Positions 53,639 to 62,498 of a stretch of 64,000 nucleotides of DNA are shown piece after piece. The translations under genes were made by a program, and so were the position numbers. The stretch lies in contig QBZG01000003.1 in the NCBI GenBank assembly GCA_003282435.1, positions 31,592 to 95,591 on the forward strand, read 5' to 3'. This stretch comes from SAR116 cluster bacterium AG-335-B03 (lineage in GTDB: Bacteria; Pseudomonadota; Alphaproteobacteria; Puniceispirillales; Marisalimonadaceae). Below the pieces are notes generated by a model, which worked only from the letters and a program-made list of their open reading frames with translations, searched no databases and was not told the DNA's origin. Each line of letters starts with the position of its first letter. Position 1 is the stretch's first letter.

Positions 53639-54955
53639 TTGGAAATAGATTTAGACATACTTATGATTTTAACTTTGATGGGTATGCTTTTAGCAATCTT
53701 TTCTGGCGTGCATATAGCCCTTGCTCTTGGTGCAACTGCTATGGTTGGTACATATTTTATATTTGAAGATGCATATATGGCAGCAAGTCAAGTAGGAGGC
53801 GCAGCTTATGAACTAATTAGAGATCATATTTTTATGACTATACCTCTATTTGTTCTTATGGGTGACTTTTTATCAAGAAGTGGTGCTGCAGCAGATCTTT
53901 ACACGCTTATTAACAAAGGTCTTAAAGGTGTTCCTGGAAGATTAGGTGTCGCAACAGTTACTGGTAATGCTGCTTTTGCTGCTGTAACAGGTACATCAAT
54001 AGCGTCTGCAGCAGCATTTTCTAGAATTGCGTGGCCTCAAATGAAAAAAGCTGGTTATGATGAAAAACTTGCAGTTGGTTCCATCGCAGGCAGTGCTTGT
54101 CTTGGAATGTTAATTCCACCAAGTGTTCTTTTGATTGTTTGGGGAATAATAACTGAAGATTCTATAGGTAAATTATTCGTCGCTGGAGTAATTCCTGGTA
54201 TTATTTTATCTCTTATGTTTGCTTTTTATAATTTTTACAAGGCAAAGTTAAATCCTAAATTGGCTCCGGAACCAGACAGTATTGGTGATACTGCGTCAAT
54301 ATCCAGAGAACAGTTTTTTTCTGGAATGTCGATTTTAGGATTAATATTTGTTGTTCTTGGAGGTATTTGGGGTGGTATTTTTACACCAACCGAAGCTGCA
54401 GGCATGGGAGCTTTGGCAAGCTTTATTATAGCTATATGTAAAGGTATGAAGTGGAACGGTATTGTTGACTCCGTTATTGACGCAGGCAAAACATCTGCCC
54501 CAATTATGATACTTCTAATAACTGCAGGTATGTATTCTAGATTTCTTTCTTTATCAGACATTGACTCAGTTATAGTTGATGCAATGTCATCTGTTGGACT
54601 AAATGAATACATGATTTTGGTAATGATGGTAGTAATTTGGCTAATACTTGGTATGCTTTTGGACTCAGTATCAATCATCTTATTAACTGTACCATTATTT
54701 ATTTTGTTAGCAGGTGATATGAATCCATATGCATTTGCTATTTTTGGAATATTAGCTATAGAAGCGGGTTTACTAACGCCACCATTTGGTCTTATAGTTT
54801 ATACAGTCAAGGGAGTTTTGGCTGCTGGCGGGGACAATGTATCACTTGGTTCAATTTTCAAAGGATCTATTCCTTATTGGATAATGATGTTAATAGTTAT
54901 GCTTTTAGTAGCATTCTTTCCAGAATTAGCAAGCTGGCCAACACAATTTGTTTAG
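53639..54955 (+). CDS. dctM: TRAP transporter large permease subunit
   Basis: A 438-residue DctM protein with about twelve hydrophobic helices. ALGATAMVGTYFIFEDAY, the TGTSIASAAAFSRIAWPQM segment, GSACLGMLIPPSVLLIVWGI and TPTEAAGMGALAS are the family signatures. It starts with TTG 53,639; AAAGGA is eight bases upstream. It is the transport subunit and completes the operon with dctQ and dctP. Confidence 0.95.
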   Translation: MEIDLDILMILTLMGMLLAIFSGVHIALALGATAMVGTYFIFEDAYMAASQVGGAAYELIRDHIFMTIPLFVLMGDFLSRSGAAADLYTLINKGLKGVPGRLGVATVTGNAAFAAVTGTSIASAAAFSRIAWPQMKKAGYDEKLAVGSIAGSACLGMLIPPSVLLIVWGIITEDSIGKLFVAGVIPGIILSLMFAFYNFYKAKLNPKLAPEPDSIGDTASISREQFFSGMSILGLIFVVLGGIWGGIFTPTEAAGMGALASFIIAICKGMKWNGIVDSVIDAGKTSAPIMILLITAGMYSRFLSLSDIDSVIVDAMSSVGLNEYMILVMMVVIWLILGMLLDSVSIILLTVPLFILLAGDMNPYAFAIFGILAIEAGLLTPPFGLIVYTVKGVLAAGGDNVSLGSIFKGSIPYWIMMLIVMLLVAFFPELASWPTQFV

Positions 54956-55005
54956 TAAAAACGTGGGGTTAAATACTAAACTTAACACTACCTAAGGAGG
55001 ATATT

Positions 55006-56106
55006 ATGATTAGGTATTTTAAAAAAGCTATTCCACTTAGCATTTTAGCTACAGGTATAATAGCAACTGCTTCAATGGCAGATACATTTACATTAAGGGT
55101 TGGATCTGGTCATCCATCAAAGCCAACTGCTTATGTAACTAATATGGAAAAGGTTTTAGTTCCAAATATTAAAAAAAGAGTAAAAGCTGAAACGGATCAT
55201 AAAGTTAGAATAATTGAAGCTTATGCTGGTAAAATTGCTAAAGTTCACGAAACTTTAGAGGCTGTTGAAAAAGGGCTTTTAGATATAGGTTCATATTGTG
55301 TATGTTTTGAAACTGCAAAATTGTTACCTTGGAATTTTGACTATTTCGTCCCTTTTACTACTACTAATTTAGAAACTAATTGGGCCGTTAAGCATAAAAT
55401 TCTAAAACAGTTCCCAACATTAACAAAAATGCTTGAAGATAAATACAATCAAAAATTCATTGCTATGCAAGGGTTTGATGATTATGGAATTGGTACTGTT
55501 AAACAATGGCAAAAAGCAAATGAATTAAAGGGAGTCAAAGTAATTGCTGCTGGTCCAAATTTACCTTGGGTTTCTTTATTTGGATCAATTCCTGTAACAT
55601 CAACACTTCCAACTATGTATAATGATCTAGCTACTGGTGTTGCTAAAGGAGTTATAATTTTTCCGTCTGCACATGCTGGTGGGTTTAAATTTTATGAACA
55701 AGCTCCGTATTGGAAAGTTATAGGTTTCGGTGCCATGGCTCAAACAATCACAACCATAAATTTAGATACCATGAAAAAACTACCTCCTGAAATAGTAAAA
55801 ATTATTATGGAAGAGGCTGTAAATTATGAAAAGGCTGCAGTTAAAGATGGTCAGAGGAGATATCAAAAAGGTTTAACTGATTTAGTTAAATTAGGTAAGA
55901 AGAAAGGCATTAATGACGCAGTAACTTATTTACCAGTTGAGCAACAGAAGATTTGGGCTGAAACTATTAAAGATTGGCCAAATTCAAGAGCTAAAGATAT
56001 TACTAAAGACTATGGAATGGACGGCGCTGCTCTCATGAACGCTTACATGGACGAAATGGAAAAGACTGGCCATAAATTCCCTGTTCGTTATAAAATTGGT
56101 GGCTAG
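55006..56106 (+). CDS. dctP: TRAP transporter substrate-binding protein (first copy)
   Basis: A 366-residue periplasmic receptor with a signal peptide ending SMA-D (about residue 25) and the DctP fold (LRVGSGHPSKPTAYVTNMEKV ... GVKVIAAGPNLPWVSLFG). The ligand arginine usual in DctP is not evident in the expected NRRVRT-like place; here the segment is KGVKVIAAGPNL, so the ligand may not be a simple C4-dicarboxylate. AAGGAGG precedes the ATG. A strong terminator follows at 56,128. A paralogue about four-fifths identical by eye lies at 58,460. Confidence 0.92.
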   Translation: MIRYFKKAIPLSILATGIIATASMADTFTLRVGSGHPSKPTAYVTNMEKVLVPNIKKRVKAETDHKVRIIEAYAGKIAKVHETLEAVEKGLLDIGSYCVCFETAKLLPWNFDYFVPFTTTNLETNWAVKHKILKQFPTLTKMLEDKYNQKFIAMQGFDDYGIGTVKQWQKANELKGVKVIAAGPNLPWVSLFGSIPVTSTLPTMYNDLATGVAKGVIIFPSAHAGGFKFYEQAPYWKVIGFGAMAQTITTINLDTMKKLPPEIVKIIMEEAVNYEKAAVKDGQRRYQKGLTDLVKLGKKKGINDAVTYLPVEQQKIWAETIKDWPNSRAKDITKDYGMDGAALMNAYMDEMEKTGHKFPVRYKIGG

Positions 56107-56127
56107 ATATATTATAATTTAAATTTC

Positions 56128-56159
56128 AAAGACGACCTGATTATTAGGTCGTCTTTTTT
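56128..56159. terminator. Intrinsic terminator between converging dctP and aldehyde dehydrogenase genes
   Basis: AAAGACGACCT (56,128-56,138) pairs perfectly with AGGTCGTCTTT (56,146-56,156) around a seven-base loop, with T residues running to 56,159. It ends the TRAP operon on the plus strand and, read from the other side, follows the converging gene's stop with an A/T tail. Confidence 0.88.
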
Positions 56160-57600
56160 ATAAACCAACTTGAGATATAAACTTTACATTTAAATAAGGT
56201 TCAATACCTTCAGCACCCATTTCAGAACCAACACCTGAGCCCTTTACACCGCCAAACGGATTTTCAACCAAACCTAAACCATGATGATTTATCGATATCT
56301 GACCACTTTCTATGTTAGATCCTAATTCTTGAGCTAATTTTAGATTATTTGTATAAACATAAGCAGCAAGTCCATATTCTAGACGATTAGCTTCATCCAA
56401 AGCATCATCCAAGTGGTCGAAAGATAAAATAGGAGCTAAAGGTCCAAATGGTTCTTCATTCATAAGCTTTGAGTCTTTAGAGACTTCAGTTAAAACTGTT
56501 GGTTCAAAAAAATATCCTTTATTTCCAATCCTCTTTCCACCAGTAACTATATTTGCTCCCCGATCAGCGGCATCTTTAACTAGTTTCTCGATAGTTTGTA
56601 AACGTTTTTCATGAATTAATGGACCCATTTTAATATCATCTTCAAGACCGTTACCCACTTTTATTGATCGAACGTTTGCAACAAAAAGATTTAGAAACTT
56701 TTCATATACTTTTTTGTGAACTAAAAAACGTGAAGGAGAAATACAAATTTGGCCTGCATTTCTAAATTTAGTCCCTACTAAAATATTAGCAGCAGTCTCT
56801 ATGTTTGCGTCTTCGCAAATAATAGCAGGTGAATGACCACCAAGCTCCATAGTTACTTTTTTCATATAACGACCAGCTAAAGACATAAGCTGCTTTCCTA
56901 CTTGTGTAGAACCAGTAAATGTTACTTTTTTAACAATTGGATGAGGAATAAGATATTCTGAAATTTCAGAAGGAATTCCAAAAACTAAGTTTAATGTTCC
57001 TTTAGGAATTCCAGCCTCCTCAAAAGCTTTAACAAACTCTGCAGTACTTGTAGGAGTTTCTTCAGGACCTTTAACTATAATACTACATCCAGAAGCTAGT
57101 GCAGGTGCAATTTTTCTTGCAGTCTGTTGAACTGGCCAATTCCATGGTGTAAATGCTGCAACAACACCAACTGGTTCTTTAAATACAAATTGATTTACTC
57201 CTTTTGATCTTGATGGAATTATCCTTCCATATGCCCTTCTCCCTTCTTCTGCAAACCACTCTATTTGGTCAATACCCATACCCAATTCAATTTCAGCGTC
57301 TGCAATTGGTTTTCCAGACTCAATAGTCATTAATTTTGCAATATCTTTAGTTCTTGATTTTAAAATATCAGCAGCTTTTCTCATTATTTTTGATCTTTCA
57401 AGAGCAGAAAAATTTTTCCAAGTTAAAAATCCTTTTTGGGCTGAATTGAGAGCTAAATCCAAATCTTCTTTTCTTGCATGAGAGACAGAACCGATATACT
57501 CTTCTGTGGCTGGATTATAAATGTCCATTGTTTCATTCTTTACTGAATCAACCCAAGATCCATTTATAAAGAGTTTAGTTGATATACACTTATCTTTCAT
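56158..57600 (-). CDS. NAD(P)-dependent aldehyde dehydrogenase
   Basis: A 480-residue ALDH (start ATG 57,600 after GGAGGT). FTPWNWP holds the oxyanion-stabilising asparagine, TMELGGHSP the general-base glutamate and NAGQICISPSR the catalytic cysteine; GSTQVGK is the cofactor loop. The closest resemblance is to succinate-semialdehyde/aldehyde dehydrogenases of catabolic operons. It converges on the TRAP operon and is divergent from the TetR gene, which probably controls it; a palindrome lies in the shared 136-base gap. Confidence 0.93.
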   Translation of the reverse strand: MKDKCISTKLFINGSWVDSVKNETMDIYNPATEEYIGSVSHARKEDLDLALNSAQKGFLTWKNFSALERSKIMRKAADILKSRTKDIAKLMTIESGKPIADAEIELGMGIDQIEWFAEEGRRAYGRIIPSRSKGVNQFVFKEPVGVVAAFTPWNWPVQQTARKIAPALASGCSIIVKGPEETPTSTAEFVKAFEEAGIPKGTLNLVFGIPSEISEYLIPHPIVKKVTFTGSTQVGKQLMSLAGRYMKKVTMELGGHSPAIICEDANIETAANILVGTKFRNAGQICISPSRFLVHKKVYEKFLNLFVANVRSIKVGNGLEDDIKMGPLIHEKRLQTIEKLVKDAADRGANIVTGGKRIGNKGYFFEPTVLTEVSKDSKLMNEEPFGPLAPILSFDHLDDALDEANRLEYGLAAYVYTNNLKLAQELGSNIESGQISINHHGLGLVENPFGGVKGSGVGSEMGAEGIEPYLNVKFISQVGL

Positions 57601-57714
57601 CAATGAGCACCTCCAATTTGGGAATTACTTTTATGAGTTTTAAGAAACAATAATAACAATATAAATTTCTTGATTTAATTCAAATACCATTTAAGTTGAA
57701 TTTTAACAAGATTA

Positions 57715-57730
57715 TAGTACCAATCAGTAT
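57715..57730. promoter_or_regulatory. Operator-like sequence at the tetR start
   Basis: Read on the minus strand, this gives ATACTGATTGGTACTA, matching 11 of 16 bases of the palindrome at 58,412 and 49,350, with three of the five differences being A/G or C/T changes. It ends six bases before the TetR ATG, where no Shine-Dalgarno sequence is visible, which fits autorepression. A second repeat, AATTCAA/TTGAATT (57,677-57,702), lies further upstream toward the aldehyde dehydrogenase gene. Confidence 0.45.
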
Positions 57731-57736
57731 CTTATT

Positions 57737-58348
57737 ATGATTAATCAAAAAAATATTAAAAAAAAAGGTCGTCCAAAAACAATTGATTTGGAAAAAATAA
57801 AAAATGTTGCAATGAGTACTTATTGGTCAGATGGACCAACAAATGTTTCGTTAAATGAAATTTGTAATAAAGCTAAAATTTCAAAACCAGGTTTTTATCG
57901 TGAATTTGGAGGTGAAGATGGTTTAATGAAATCAGTATTACTTCTATATAAAAATTCATTAATACAACAAATATTGAATATATTGCAATTAGAAAAAACT
58001 TTTGATGAGACATTAGATTTATTAATATCCTACGTAATCGGCAACAGAGATAAAGAACATATAAAAAATGGATGTCTTCTTGCTAAATTTCGTCAATCTC
58101 GAAGCAAGTTTGGTAAAAAAACACAAGAACAGATAGATATTATTTTAAAAGAAAGACATTTAGTCTTTGAACTATGGATTAAAAAGGTTAAATCAAAAGG
58201 AGAATTTTCTTGTTCATTATCTTCAAAAGTAGTTGCAAATTACATTATTTCACAACTTGATTATGCTGTATCTGGACTTGCTAATGGAGAAAAAAACAGT
58301 AATATCAAAAATATCTTAACTCTTGCGTTATCTGTACTTAGAACATAA
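57737..58348 (+). CDS. TetR-family transcriptional regulator
   Basis: A 203-residue repressor: a basic N-terminus (KKKGRPKTID), a helix-turn-helix around residues 30-60 (VSLNEICNKAKISKPGFYREFGGEDGLM) and a helical ligand-binding domain with NGCLLAKFRQSRSKFG. It is similar to TetR proteins of the AcrR/TetR_C_33-like group next to transport or aldehyde genes. Divergent from the aldehyde dehydrogenase and directly upstream of the second dctP, it probably represses both; matching palindromes support this. Confidence 0.92.
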   Translation: MINQKNIKKKGRPKTIDLEKIKNVAMSTYWSDGPTNVSLNEICNKAKISKPGFYREFGGEDGLMKSVLLLYKNSLIQQILNILQLEKTFDETLDLLISYVIGNRDKEHIKNGCLLAKFRQSRSKFGKKTQEQIDIILKERHLVFELWIKKVKSKGEFSCSLSSKVVANYIISQLDYAVSGLANGEKNSNIKNILTLALSVLRT

Positions 58349-58407
58349 ACATCTTAAATTTTATAATAAATATTGTTTTTAAAAGTCATTTTTAATTTCT
58401 TGATTTT

Positions 58408-58433
58408 AAATAAATACTAGTTAGTATTTATTT
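58408..58433. promoter_or_regulatory. Perfect palindrome before the second dctP (strongest TetR-type operator)
   Basis: Two 12-base arms, 58,408-58,419 and 58,422-58,433, are perfect inverted copies with two bases between; the core is AAATACTAGTTAGTATTT. A possible promoter, TTGATT (58,400-58,405) and TAGTAT (58,422-58,427) with 16-base spacing, is covered by it, so bound repressor would block RNA polymerase. Confidence 0.65.
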
Positions 58434-58459
58434 TTTTATTAAAAAAAGGGGGAGATTTA

Positions 58460-59560
58460 ATGATTAATAATTTAAAAAACATTATACCAATAAGTTTCTT
58501 AGCTAGTGGTTTAATGATATCAGCATCTTTTGCAGATACAGTTCTTTTAAGAGTTGGCTCAGGTCATCCTGCTAAACCTACTGCTTATGTAACTAACATG
58601 GAAAAAGTTTTAGTTCCAAACATAAAAAAAAGAGTTGCAGCAGAAACAAATCATAAAATCAAAATCATAGAAGCTTATGCAGGTAAAATTGCAAAAGTTC
58701 ATGAAACATTAGAAGCAGTAGAAAAGGGTTTATTAGATATAGGCTCATATTGCGTATGCTTTGAAGCATCAAAACTTTTACCATGGAATTTTGACTATTT
58801 TTTACCTTTTACGGCTCAAAATCTAGAAACTACATGGGCAGTGAAACATAAAGTTATTAAAAAATTTCCTGCATTAACTGAAATGTTAGAAGAAAAATAC
58901 AATCAAAAATTCCTTGGTATGACAGGTTGGGATGATTACGGCATTGGTACAGTCAAGCCATGGAGTAAAGCAAATGATTTAAAAGGAGTTAAAATCGTTG
59001 CAGCTGGTCCAAATTTACCATGGGTTTCATTATTTGGTGCAGTGCCGGTTACATCAACACTACCTACTCTGTATAACGATTTAGCTACTGGGGTCGGTGA
59101 AGGTAATATAATTTTTCCATCTGCTCAAGCTGGTGGATTTAAATTTTATGAAGTTGCACCTTATTGGAAAGTCATGGGCTTTGGAGCAATGGCCGTTAAC
59201 ATTACAACTATAAACCTTGACACTCTAAAAAAACTGCCACCTGAAGTTGCTAAAATTATTCTAGAGGAAGCAAAAGTTTATGAATTAGCAGCAGTTAGAG
59301 ACGCTCAGGCAAGATATCAAAAAGGTTTAGAAGATCTTGTTAAGTTTGGAAAGAAAAAAGGCATTAATGACGCTGTTACTTACTTGCCGTTAGAGCAACA
59401 AAAAATTTGGGCAAATGTTATTAAAGATTGGCCAAATACTAGAGCCCAAGATATTACAAAAGAATATGGAATTGATGGAGCCGCTCTAATGAATGCATAT
59501 ATGGAAGAAATTGAAAAAACAGGGCATAAATTTCCAGTTCGTTACAAAATCGGTGGATAA
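58460..59560 (+). CDS. TRAP transporter substrate-binding protein (second copy)
   Basis: A 366-residue paralogue of the protein at 55,006, same length and same ending GHKFPVRYKIGG, with long identical blocks (TAYVTNMEKVLVPNIKKRV, IIEAYAGKIAKVHETLEAVE). The signal peptide ends SFA-D. Differences cluster around segments such as QGFDDYG/TGWDDYG and ITTINLDT flanks, which could alter ligand choice. No permease genes are beside it, so it probably uses the DctQM pair at 53-55 kb. GGGGGAG precedes the ATG, and it has its own palindromic operator and terminator. Confidence 0.92.
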   Translation: MINNLKNIIPISFLASGLMISASFADTVLLRVGSGHPAKPTAYVTNMEKVLVPNIKKRVAAETNHKIKIIEAYAGKIAKVHETLEAVEKGLLDIGSYCVCFEASKLLPWNFDYFLPFTAQNLETTWAVKHKVIKKFPALTEMLEEKYNQKFLGMTGWDDYGIGTVKPWSKANDLKGVKIVAAGPNLPWVSLFGAVPVTSTLPTLYNDLATGVGEGNIIFPSAQAGGFKFYEVAPYWKVMGFGAMAVNITTINLDTLKKLPPEVAKIILEEAKVYELAAVRDAQARYQKGLEDLVKFGKKKGINDAVTYLPLEQQKIWANVIKDWPNTRAQDITKEYGIDGAALMNAYMEEIEKTGHKFPVRYKIGG

Positions 59561-59580
59561 CACATTAAAATTATTTCATT

Positions 59581-59610
59581 AAAAGGGATCTTTTTAAAGG
59601 TCCCTTTTTT
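59581..59610 (+). terminator. Intrinsic terminator after the second dctP
   Basis: AAAAGGGATCTTT (59,581-59,593) pairs with AAAGGTCCCTTTT (59,596-59,608), one G-T wobble, ending in a T-run. The remaining spacer to 59,804 is AT-rich with no gene visible. Confidence 0.85.
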
Positions 59611-59804
59611 CTTTGAAAAATTATAATAAAAGAAAATTTTTAACTTTTATTATTTTTTAATTACGATTTTTAGTGGTGCTTAATTAATTTTATAGCTTTA
59701 TCAAACGCTAATATTCATTTTAGCAGTATATTTGAATAAATTTTTTGTTAATATTTACGAACATAATTTATGATATAGTAATAGTATTAAGAGTAAACTG
59801 AACT

Positions 59805-60578
59805 TTAATTCAATATAGCTACTACTCTTACAAAACCAGCTGAACCATTTTTTATTTTAAATGGGAATGCAGACACAGTAAAACCAAAATCTGGCAATTT
59901 ATCTAAATTAGCTAACTTTTCAATATGTGAATATCCCTTAACCATTCCAGCTCTGTGTCCTTCCCAAATAATTGAAGGGTCATTAGTTGTTTTATATTTT
60001 TCTGCAGTATGAATAAACGGTGCATCCCAACTCCAAGCATCAGTCCCAGTAACTCTTACTCCTTGATCTAGTAAAAAAAGTGTTGCTTCTTTTCCGATAC
60101 CACACCCTTTCGATAAAAAATCATCTTGTCCATATCTTTCACCAGCAGAAGTGTTAATTAATATTATATCAAGTGGTTTTACTGTGTAATTAATTTTTTT
60201 TAGTTCCGTACTTAAATCGTTTTTTGTTAAAACATAACCATCATCATAAGAGCGCAAATCTAACTTAACACCATCACTAAAACACCATTCTAATGGTATC
60301 TCATCTATTGTAACGGCTCTTTCTCCATTATTCATTGTAGAATGATAATGATATGGAGCATCCATATGTGTACCGTTATGAGTGCTTACGGTTATTGTTT
60401 CCATGGCCCAACCTTCACCACCTGGCAAATCTGATTGTTTTAAACCAGGAAAAAGACTTGTCATTTCCTCAGCAGTTTCTTGATGATGATGATATTTAAT
60501 CTTCGGTAACATAAAATCAGGATCAGATTTTATTCCCTCTTGCAAACTTACTGACAAATCTATGAATTTTTTTTTCAT
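59805..60578 (-). CDS. Cyclase family protein (metal-dependent hydrolase)
   Basis: A 257-residue enzyme with the cyclase motif STHNGTHMDAPYHYH, relative of kynurenine formamidase and isatin hydrolase. WSWDAPFIHT and a second histidine-rich segment suit a two-metal site. The start is ATG 60,578, with GAGGG about five bases upstream. It is the last gene of a four-gene minus-strand operon with YciI, cupin and hydroxyacid dehydrogenase, and is only distantly similar to the 23,267 protein. Amide, lactam or lactone hydrolysis is the expected reaction. Confidence 0.86.
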   Translation of the reverse strand: MKKKFIDLSVSLQEGIKSDPDFMLPKIKYHHHQETAEEMTSLFPGLKQSDLPGGEGWAMETITVSTHNGTHMDAPYHYHSTMNNGERAVTIDEIPLEWCFSDGVKLDLRSYDDGYVLTKNDLSTELKKINYTVKPLDIILINTSAGERYGQDDFLSKGCGIGKEATLFLLDQGVRVTGTDAWSWDAPFIHTAEKYKTTNDPSIIWEGHRAGMVKGYSHIEKLANLDKLPDFGFTVSAFPFKIKNGSAGFVRVVAILN

Positions 60579-60585
60579 CACACCC

Positions 60586-60885
60586 TCAATTCAAACTATT
60601 AGACAAATTATCTACCCTCTTATTAAAAGGTGAAATTGTAATTTCATCCCATACGCCAGCTTTATATATTGGATCATTAATCTGAAAATCTTTTATTTCT
60701 TCAATAGTTTCAGCTTCTACCATAAAGAAAGAACCATTCATTATATCGCCTGCTTCATTAGTCAACGGACCAGATAAAAGTGTTTTAATTGGGTTCGTTG
60801 ATAAATACTTTCTGTGTTCATCAATTACATCCATTCTTTTTTTAAAAGAATTTGGCTTATCTTTACATAATATAACCCAGATCAT
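60586..60885 (-). CDS. YciI-family protein
   Basis: A 99-residue dimeric alpha/beta-barrel protein of the YciI/muconolactone-isomerase-like fold. The His-Asp pair of the family is visible in VIDEHRKYL and INDPIYKAG, followed by WDEITISPF. Some relatives dehalogenate or isomerise ring-cleavage products (TftG-like), so a catalytic role on a ring-derived intermediate is possible. It lies seven bases before the cyclase gene in the same operon. Confidence 0.85.
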   Translation of the reverse strand: MIWVILCKDKPNSFKKRMDVIDEHRKYLSTNPIKTLLSGPLTNEAGDIMNGSFFMVEAETIEEIKDFQINDPIYKAGVWDEITISPFNKRVDNLSNSLN

Positions 60886-60904
60886 TTCAAAACCTTAATG
60901 CTAT

Positions 60905-61468
60905 TTAGTTATTAGTAGTTTCAAATTGTTTTATTCTTTCATATGCCAGATCTGTAAATTCAGCCTTGGGTGCATTTCCAGCAATAACTACAAGCAAAAG
61001 ATGGTCCTTATCTTCTTCACCTTCTGTTATATTCATAAAACGCCGAGAACAACCAGGTGGGAATGATATTACATCACATGGGCCGAGATCTACGTGCTCA
61101 AGTTCATCACCTTCATTCCACTCACATCTCCATTTACCCGTTATTGGCATAAAAGTTTCATTAGTATCATGATTATGCATCAAAGGACCCTTTCCTGGTC
61201 TACATCTACAAAAACCAAGATTAAAACCCTCAGAGATATTTATAGCAGGCATCTGTGCATTATCATTACCAAGCGGTGATACGTGCTTGCTATCACCCTT
61301 TGGTGGCTCAAATCCAATAATATTAATTAGCTCTCTAGTACATTCTGGAAGTTTGCTATCTGGCAAACCTAATTTAGAACCACTCTGATTGGAAAAAAAT
61401 GCAATTCTTTTATCCATATCTTCTCTTGATAATGTTTTTATCTCTGGAAGTTTTGTTTCTGTTTTCAT
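60905..61468 (-). CDS. Cupin-domain protein
   Basis: A 187-residue single-cupin protein. The metal-binding motif is GKGPLMHNHDTNETFMPITGKW (two His, one Glu) with the second half GPCDVISFPPGCSRRF. The N-terminal 70 residues are a helical extension with no clear match. It is 19 bases from YciI and nine from the upstream dehydrogenase gene. It may be a dioxygenase, isomerase or binding protein; the sequence does not decide. Confidence 0.83.
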   Translation of the reverse strand: MKTETKLPEIKTLSREDMDKRIAFFSNQSGSKLGLPDSKLPECTRELINIIGFEPPKGDSKHVSPLGNDNAQMPAINISEGFNLGFCRCRPGKGPLMHNHDTNETFMPITGKWRCEWNEGDELEHVDLGPCDVISFPPGCSRRFMNITEGEEDKDHLLLVVIAGNAPKAEFTDLAYERIKQFETTNN

Positions 61469-61477
61469 AATAATCCC

Positions 61478-62353
61478 CTATTTATTATTAATTTTTAGTT
61501 GTTCAAAAATTGCAGCAGTATCATATGTTATTGGAATATTATCTTTAGATTGATTATACAATGAAGCTGCAGCGTCAAAAGTTGGAGAAATCATGCTATT
61601 ATGTTTTAAAAAATTACTGATAACATCAATATCTTTTAAAAAAATTCTCATAGAAGCAGTTGCAGGCTCATAATCTTCACTTATCATTAATGGCATACGT
61701 TTATCTAGCATGACAGATGTTGCAGCTCCTTCATTAAGTACTTCATAAATCTTTTGGCTATCTAGCCCCACCTTTTGGCCTAATAATAAAGCTTCAGCAG
61801 TTACTGTATTATGAACTGTTACTAATAGATTAGCTAAAATTTTAAACTTAATGCCGTTACCAAATTCACCAACAAAGATATTTTTCCTAGCAAAGCTATC
61901 AAAAATATCTTTACAGTCATCAATTATCTTTTCATTTCCACTTGACATTACGACTAGATCTTTTGTTTTAGCTTGTGCTCCGGTACCACTTACAGGCGCA
62001 TCTACAAAGGAAATATTTAGTTTTTCTAATTTATTTTTGGCGCCTAGTTTGTCTTCTAAAGATATTGTATTCATGTCGATAATGACTTTTGGATCTGTAA
62101 AATAACTACAGTTTTCTATTTCATTTATAACATTATGAAAAATAGGAATGGTTGGCAAACTTAAAATAATCACATTACTTTTCTTCAGTAAATCATTGAT
62201 ATTACTTAATAATACACCCCCATATGTTATAAAGGAACTCGAGTTTTTTTTATCTGGATCAATACCAAAAACTTTGAAATTATTTTCAAGTAAATGCTTT
62301 GCATATTCGCCGCCCATAGTGCCAAGGCCTATTGAACCTATAATCTTTGACAA
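61478..62353 (-). CDS. Beta-hydroxyacid dehydrogenase (3-hydroxyisobutyrate dehydrogenase family)
   Basis: A 291-residue NAD(P)-dependent enzyme: GSIGLGTMGGEYAKHL, FVDAPVSGTGAQAKTKDLVVMSSG and catalytic lysine in NGIKFKILANLLVTVHN. It is the first gene of the minus-strand operon ending at 59,805 and third paralogue of its kind in the window. It is divergent from the luciferase-like gene at 62,499, separated by 145 bases with no gene. Confidence 0.87.
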   Translation of the reverse strand: MSKIIGSIGLGTMGGEYAKHLLENNFKVFGIDPDKKNSSSFITYGGVLLSNINDLLKKSNVIILSLPTIPIFHNVINEIENCSYFTDPKVIIDMNTISLEDKLGAKNKLEKLNISFVDAPVSGTGAQAKTKDLVVMSSGNEKIIDDCKDIFDSFARKNIFVGEFGNGIKFKILANLLVTVHNTVTAEALLLGQKVGLDSQKIYEVLNEGAATSVMLDKRMPLMISEDYEPATASMRIFLKDIDVISNFLKHNSMISPTFDAAASLYNQSKDNIPITYDTAAIFEQLKINNK

Positions 62354-62498
62354 AGCAATTCCCCCAATTATCTTAATTTAACTTTACCTAAATATATAAG
62401 ATAATTAAATCATACTTTCTGATAGAGTTCATAAAAAATAATCATTTAATATTTTTTGATCAATATTTTATGTTATAGTTTTACTGGAGGTTTTTAAA

